From: Dryococelus australis
Taxonomy: Eukaryota; Arthropoda; Insecta; Phasmatodea; Phasmatidae
Assembly: GCA_029891345.1 (NCBI GenBank)
Contig: CM056994.1
Coordinates: forward strand, 59,985,251 to 60,049,250
DNA length: 64,000 nt
Reading direction: 5' to 3'
Shown here: piece by piece, positions 58,216 to 64,000 of the stretch
How positions within the stretch are numbered: the first letter of the stretch is position 1
Layout of the letters: every line of letters starts with the position of its first letter
Notes under the pieces: model-generated
The model's database searches: none
Seen by the model: only the letters and a program-made list of their open reading frames with translations
What the model was told of the DNA's origin: nothing
Made by a program: the position numbers and the translations under genes

Positions 58216-61200
58216 AATAAAAGCCGACATTTCGTTGCAAATTTATAAATTTGTCTATTGAAACACAAGTGTGGTCGTTGGAAAGCATCAAAAGTCAGAA
58301 AAAAACGCTGTCAATTGTCCTCTGTTGACATTTATTCTTCTGCAGGACAGTGCTTTAAACTATAGCGACAATGCTGTATCTTTTCTGAACTGATTGCCGT
58401 ACAAAAACCCTATAGGTACCAATTATAAAATTCTGAAGATACAGAACATACGCGAAGCTTGTATGTGCTATTCTCCCTCATCGCCGCAGTGCTTACTAAA
58501 GCCGATATTACACGATACCTGTAGCTGTACTTGATTCTTGTAAAAGCCCTGGTGCACGAGCCGGTATACCAGCCGCTTTATGAGCCGCCATGGAAGATTC
58601 ATATTACACGACAGCAGTTCGCGTACTAGCATTTGACACCCTCGGTGGATGCGAAGTGTGTAGTTTGTGGTATATATGAACCCCTATAAAAAAAAAACTA
58701 GTTAGCACATCTCAATAGTGCTATATTACTGTTCGCCTTTGATATAAATTGATTGATTTCTAGTATAGTTTCATTCATATTCTTGAAAATGTCTTGAAGT
58801 CACTAGAGTGCGAGTGTGTTATTGTCAATTTTGACGAAAATTACTGACCGGTTGCCACATAGTATTTTCTTTATGTACCGGGATATTGCCAGGGGCCAAC
58901 GGAGTTCTGAACTCTCGCCCAGAAGACACACGTCCGTGGCGGACGCCGCAACTTTACCACTGTACTACCAATTAATACATTATACTTGAGTTTATGTATA
59001 GTAAATACTGTAAATAGTTCGAATTAATATTTTCATAAAGTAGGCAATGTTTTAAGTATTTAGTACGGTTTTAAACAGTAATTAAAAGTTGTCTTCATCA
59101 ATGTTATTCGTTGTCGTCGTATTTTAAATACATTAGAAAGAGTTTTAACCTCACGGATGTATAATTAAAATGGAGGCGTCCTATTCGGTTTCTTCATCAA
59201 CTCGTTTCAAGTAGTAGCCACGGGGAGCGCCCTACGCTCTGAAACTGCGACGTGATTGGCCAGGTACGAAAGCCGGTGTGGAACCTGCCACGAAAAACAG
59301 GACGTGTCCAATTACCAAACCTGGCACGAAATTTGGCCATACAAGGCGGGAAATGCCATGACGGGTGCCACACTAGTCCGTATACCGGCCGCTATGGCGG
59401 ACCTTGCACAAGCTTTTACGGAATCTGGTATCTCCTTTACAGCCGGACGTGACCTTGATGTTGTGTGATAGTTGGTGTAAAGTGTCTTTGCTCCTGTTAT
59501 TTTAATACAGAGAGATTGAAAGTCTCATTGTGCTAGTGCACATTGCATTCGCACAGAGTTGTTTACTGGTTCCTAGATTGCCAAAGACATGATTCTGATT
59601 TTGTAGAAGGTAGTGTGTACCCTGGATGTATACTTTGTGTTTTAAATAGGCGTTAAACGTTTATTGATGTTTACATATTGCTGTAAGCCAGAATAGATAA
59701 AACAAGAATAGACAGTCGCAAATACTGCAATTTGTTTCAGCCTATTTTGTGAACAAATGTTTTTTCGGAATGATGCATTCCTTTAGCGCGATATCCAACA
59801 CTGCGCTAACAAGTAAGAAATACCTCGACAATAATGCATAATGGTGGCAAAATATATTTGCTTACAAAGTTAGCGAAAAATATTATTTAGGATTGCAGTT
59901 TCTTTTTAATTTTTCTATGTTCGCGTCCAAAAACCTCTAAATTTTTGTCAGATTGTTTAGTGTATACTTATGTACCACACCTTAAAAGGCTGCGTCACAC
60001 CTACAATGAGAATTTACTTTCCATTGCAGGAGCAGCACTTTTTTTTTCCCAACGTGATTGTTAAGATGCTTTCATGTACTTTATATGTTATAAGGAATTA
60101 TGAAGACCTCTGCGTAGACTCTGAGAGAACACCTGTTGGGAAGGAACATAGACGCCGACATCTTGTTTCTAGAAGGGAGACAAGTAGTGTCAAACTTTCT
60201 GTGACAGTACCCACGTTCATCGAAATCTTATCTCCCCTCACGCTTTTTTCTCTCTCTCATGCCATGGCGTGCGTTGTGAGCAGTGGGAGCACCTGCAATC
60301 TGGCACGCTAGGGAGTCATTAGTGGCAAAAGGGACATTTGTTTAACCTGTAAAGGGGTGTTGGACAGAGGGGTACGAATTGCCGGCATTTTTTAACCTGG
60401 GAAACTGATCATCCCTCTTCCCCCCTTTCACTGGGAGGTGTGTTGTGGTTGACTGACGGGTTCCCCCACCTCTACTGAGGTGTGCTGTGATTGGTCTTTT
60501 ACTTGTGGGGTATCCTTTCGACGGACAAAGTGCCCAAGCGACATTTGTGGGACTTCGAAATTTTTCGAGGGGGTTGGAGCAGGAGTCGATCAGTCCTTGG
60601 TTCGAGACCGGTAGAGGGTAATTAAATGTAATTAGGCATACTTGTATAATGAGTAATTGCATAATAAATAATTACGAGAGTAATGAGAGACTAAGTACAT
60701 GTACCGAGAGAGTAATTACATAATATGTGCAAATGTTTATCCATCGGCTGCCGAAACACAACTGACAAGAGTAGTAAGGTGGTCTTGGTTCGACTCTCGT
60801 CGAAGGTAATTAAAGGTAATTAATCCATAATTAACAATTGCATAACAAGTAATTGCATAATAAGTAATTATGTAATGAATCATTACACATACTGAGACTA
60901 ATAAATGTACTGAGAATAATAAATGTACCGAGATTAAGAAATGTACCGAGAGTAATTACACACTAAGTACACATCCTAACATGACAACTGCTCAAATGCT
61001 ACTGAGGTGTGAATCGCTAACATGTTTGTATTATATGTCCGCCATCTTGGTTTGTGTAGTATTCGAAAGGGAACTGGGCATCTGCAGCTGCGACTGCCTC
61101 CAGCTCCGAGCACATACTGGGTGTAACTCTCTTCCTCTCCGCACGGAGTGCTGGGCACGTCCGCTGAACAGTACACTTTAGGTATGAAAAAAAATCGCAG

Positions 61201-61251
61201 GGGTGACAACCATATTGGCAAGCAGTTATAAATACTTAATGCAAGCTGAAG
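58216..61251. other. Intergenic DNA with tRNA-like remnants
   Basis: A degenerate Gly-like tRNA sequence lies on the minus strand at about 58895-58972. Two B-box-like motifs (TTGGTTCGAGACCGG at 60598, TTGGTTCGACTCTCG at 60786) each precede GGTAATTAAA and tandem 'GTAATTACA' repeats, suggesting a decayed SINE pair at 60540-60970. Related GCCGGTATACC/CCGGTATACG motifs at 58555 and 59385 may be ends of another element. None is secure. Confidence 0.3.
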
Positions 61252-62219
61252 TACACTCTAAATTCTAATCAGAGGAAAACCACTGATTCGCAGCGAAATT
61301 TAACTACTCGAATTAGTAAAAATGGCTCCAATTAGAATCAGTGGAAAATCATTGATTGTTCAATGAAAAAATTTCACTTGTTGAATAGTGACGTAAAACG
61401 ATTTCACGGATTGACTAAGTGATGACCGACTGCAGTGGCGAATTAAATATTGATTTTATTGAAATTAGCCAAATAATTACACGAAATAAACATTTACGAT
61501 AGTTTACTATTTAGATTGCACACAATTTACAGTAATTTATAAAAGTAAAGACATTCTCGGGGGTGGCCGATATTGTCTCACACCCTTTCCACTTCGATTT
61601 TAAACAGTTACCTTACCATCTGCACTACCAAGCCAAGTCGAAAAAGTTGAGGAAAATGTCTTATAGTTCTTACCGAAATCGTGAATATTTAAATTGCATG
61701 CCCTTAGTTTTCGTTTTTGATTTAATTGGTACCTACCATTAGGATTGTTAAAACGAAGAGTATATATAAGTGCACTCTCTTCACCGCATGATATGCAGTT
61801 TAAACCTTGAAATAGAGTGCTGTGATGATTACATGAAAACAAAATGAAAAACGTATAAACCGAATGAAAGGCTGAATGTTAATATTATCTCGTATAATGG
61901 TGTTATGAAAAACGAAACACATTTTAGAAAATATTTTGTATTGGGATTATTTGTTTATTCGTTGTTATTTCCCTTAATCCTCGTTGTTTAATGGCCATTT
62001 TTACTCGCTGTTTAACTGATCCATCAGTCAAACAGCAAACCATTGAAAAATAGTGAAAAGAATTAGTGATGAATCAGTGGAAAATGTCACTGAATAAATA
62101 AGTGAAGGAAGTCTGGCATAATTTCATTGAGCCGTCAGTTAAATTCACTGTTTAACCAGTCAGGTACTGCTGACTGATTGAAACTGTGAAAATTTTCACT
62201 GATTCATTTTTAGAGTGTA
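61252..62219. mobile_element. Inverted-repeat element, TACACTCTAAA termini
   Basis: A 968-bp element with left end TACACTCTAAATTC and right end (reversed) TACACTCTAAAAATGAATC. Multiple CACTGATTCA/TGAATCAGTG motifs lie near both ends. The interior shows no transposase. Confidence 0.7.
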
Positions 62220-62329
62220 GAGAACAACCAGAGGGATGAAGCATGCCCTTGCTGGCTGAAAAGTGGAGCGGCGACCTACTCTCCTCCTCTGCCTTTTCTT
62301 AGTTGACACTTATGATCAATCGAATCTCA

Positions 62330-62385
62330 AGACCTCGCTGTTAAGAGCCGCCCATGTCTCTTCATTTCACTTAAGACAAGAAAGC
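62330..62385 (+). mobile_element. SINE 3' fragment
   Basis: CTGTTAAGAGCCGCCCATGT and TCATTTCACTT match the tail of the 9.7-kb SINE. The head is absent. Confidence 0.5.
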
Positions 62386-62431
62386 GATATCGATTACTCT
62401 TTAATATAAAAATTACAGACATTTAACGCAG

Positions 62432-62521
62432 TCCCCAGTGGCGCAATAGGTTAGCGCACGGTACTTATAAGACAGTGTCCGAGCAATGCCGGGGTTGTGA
62501 GTTCGAGCCTCACCTGGGGAA
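62432..62521 (+). tRNA. tRNA-Ile-TAT: tRNA-Ile (anticodon UAU) with a 16-nt intron
   Basis: All arms fold: acceptor TCCCCAG/CTGGGGA (62432-62438, 62514-62520), D stem GCGC/GCGC, anticodon stem CGGTA/TGCCG (62459-62463, 62487-62491), T stem GTGAG/CTCAC with loop TTCGAGC, discriminator A at 62521. The anticodon TAT is at 62466-62468. Sixteen bases (62470-62485) interrupt after position 37, the canonical tRNA intron site; introns in tRNA-Ile(UAU) are common in animals. Box A lies in the D arm and box B in the T arm, with a T5 terminator at 62526-62530. It decodes AUA codons and needs splicing. It appears functional. Confidence 0.95.
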
Positions 62522-62525
62522 TAAC

Positions 62526-62530
62526 TTTTT
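62526..62530 (+). terminator. Pol III terminator of tRNA-Ile
   Basis: Five T residues begin five bases after the discriminator base. Confidence 0.85.
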
Positions 62531-62540
62531 CAGTAACTGG

Positions 62541-62900
62541 TTTGATAAAAATAACAAATCATTTACTAAAAATAACTTTCATCGCGTTTTCCTTAAGGCG
62601 AAGGTAAGAATTTTAACTTAAAATTTTGATTCGTACAAATTTCAGAAAGTGACTTGAAACCGAAGATTCGTTTGAGTTGAAGTGTTTATTAAAATTACAA
62701 GAATGGCATGTAGCAATTTCTTTGAAATTCAACGCTGGTTCATCTGCAGTTTAAAATATTTTTACTTGAAATTTTATTTCAAAAGTTAGAATTGAAATAC
62801 GAGCGAATCTCATTACAGATTCCCAACAAACATCCTTCATTACATTCTAGTAACATGTAAAATTATTTCGAATTATAGCCTAACGTATTATGTATGTACC
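62541..62900 (+). repeat. Dispersed repeat, copy 2 (partner at 10.75 kb)
   Basis: Begins shortly after the tRNA terminator, whereas the 10.75-kb copy has no tRNA before it. Confidence 0.75.
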
Positions 62901-62951
62901 AAGTGTGTATTCACGTGTGTATTCACGTGTATGTGTATTCACGTGTGAGTG

Positions 62952-63455
<504 letters not shown>

Positions 63456-63499
63456 TTACTCTTAATTTTCTGATCCAAAACATTAAATGACGATTCGGG

Positions 63500-63685
63500 A
63501 ACAAACTCAAAAAAGAGAATAAAAAGTTGCGTTTGGGAGCAGTTTCAAAAAGTGGATTAAAAAGTTGCGTTTGGTCAGATCGTAGTCTTTAGAAAATAAG
63601 TTGCGTTAAATTGAGTGCATCTGCAAAAATGTGCGTAAAAAGTTTCGATTGGGTGTAGTTGCAAAAAAAAAAAGTGGTTTAAAAA
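63500..63685 (+). repeat. Short tandem motif AAAAAGTTGCGTTTGG
   Basis: Four diverged units of 'AAAGTTGCGTTTGGG..CAGTTGCAAAAAGTGG' between the palindromic cluster and the start codon. Confidence 0.65.
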
Positions 63686-63724
63686 ATTTGAAAATGGAAA
63701 AAAATAAAATATTGTATACAATAA

Positions 63725-64000
63725 ATGGACACAAATAAAAATCAATTAATATCTAATAGGATAACGGCCATGGCAATGAAAAAGGCTAACGCAACTGGTA
63801 ATGTATGGAAAGAATATACATTTAAGAAAGATATTTTTGTAAAAAGAAAGAAGATGAAACCTCAAGAGAAGTATGTCAAGTGTGAAACTTGTAATCACTT
63901 TTACAAACCATCTCTTATAATAAGTCACTTGAAAAATAAAATTCATAAGTACACACTCAGATTCAGTGTAGAAGAAATCGAAACAGCATTTCAAAGTAGG
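63725..64000 (+). CDS. BED-type zinc-finger protein, N-terminal part (runs off window)
   Basis: An open frame of 92 codons with no stop before the window end. A stop (TAA, 63722-63724) directly precedes ATG 63725, which has A at -3 and G at +4. ATGs at 63770 and 63776 are alternatives. Residues 26-31 NVWKEY, C53-x2-C56, H68 in SHLKN and H74 in KIHKY give Trp...C-x2-C-x11-H-x5-H, the BED finger pattern. BED fingers bind DNA and are common at the N-terminus of hAT transposases and domesticated relatives. The Lys-rich 34-49 stretch suits nuclear entry. Which class it belongs to depends on sequence past 64000. Confidence 0.6.
   Translation, partial: MDTNKNQLISNRITAMAMKKANATGNVWKEYTFKKDIFVKRKKMKPQEKYVKCETCNHFYKPSLIISHLKNKIHKYTLRFSVEEIETAFQSR

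Noticed and set aside
58895..58972. tRNA-Gly gene on the minus strand
   Set aside because: A TGGTAGTACAGTGGTAAAG-like A box is present, but the T arm and acceptor do not fold. At most a remnant.
58495..59480. Element bounded by GCCGGTATACC and CCGGTATACG motifs
   Set aside because: The two matching motifs seem to be in the same direction and short. Boundaries cannot be defined by eye.
59970..60311. 113-residue frame as a gene
   Set aside because: No domain, a T homopolymer inside, and no supporting neighbours or splice structure.

Overview
The window reads as nuclear DNA of an arthropod, most likely an insect with a large, repeat-laden genome. Supporting signs are a tRNA-Ile(UAU) gene with an intron between positions 37 and 38, a non-LTR retrotransposon with apurinic-type endonuclease and reverse transcriptase, tRNA-derived SINEs, several families of TA- or TTAA-flanked miniature inverted-repeat elements (MITEs), long (TA)n runs and AT-rich intergenic DNA. 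I could not assign a species. No complete host protein-coding gene is visible. Nearly every coding signal is a broken mobile or virus-like element. The exceptions are an open frame with a BED-type zinc finger running off the right edge and the tRNA gene.

Layout. 1-4721: one long, broken L1/Tx1-like LINE with CCHC ORF1, endonuclease, reverse transcriptase, polyadenylation signal and A tail. 4.7-19 kb: no genes, but many MITEs of one TA-flanked family (long form about 420 bp, short form about 236 bp), tRNA-derived SINEs, a GC-rich inverted-repeat element at 8.1-8.8 kb, a TGTAAA/TTTACA-rich tandem array at 12.2-14.0 kb, and a pair of oppositely oriented elements at 15.4-17.4 kb. 19.5-30.9 kb: two direct copies of the end of a virus-like element (a C-terminal protein module plus a CTCACCAATC minisatellite), and two nearly identical copies, about 830-850 bp each, of a segment in opposite orientation, 8.9 kb apart over their outer edges. 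31-43 kb: MITEs, diverged tandem repeats, two copies of an LTR-like repeat and several inverted-repeat elements.

43.9-56.4 kb is the richest part. It holds an 8.9-kb structure with inverted arms of about 2.3 and 3.0 kb carrying 120-bp tandem arrays. Its 3.6-kb centre contains broken virus-like coding sequence with C2H2 fingers and the same C-terminal module as at 21.6 and 29.8 kb. Next to it, on the minus strand, lie a broken packaging-type ATPase (Walker A GPSGCGKT, Walker B FFFDD), an acidic stretch with a fourth copy of the module, and a finger-coding segment present as an inverted duplication. The set resembles remnants of a Polinton/adintovirus-like double-stranded DNA element. That family assignment rests on recalled family resemblance and was not searched. 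56.4-64 kb: a truncated MITE, a 968-bp inverted-repeat element, the tRNA-Ile gene, a (TA)n tract, a palindromic cluster of 35-bp repeats around a TATA box, and the 5' end of the BED-finger gene.

The picture is layered insertion rather than an operon-like gene set. In three places the uninterrupted site is present elsewhere in the window or is visible from flanking duplications: a TTAA foldback inside one virus-like copy, a TA-flanked MITE inside one LTR-like copy, and a SINE inside a MITE.
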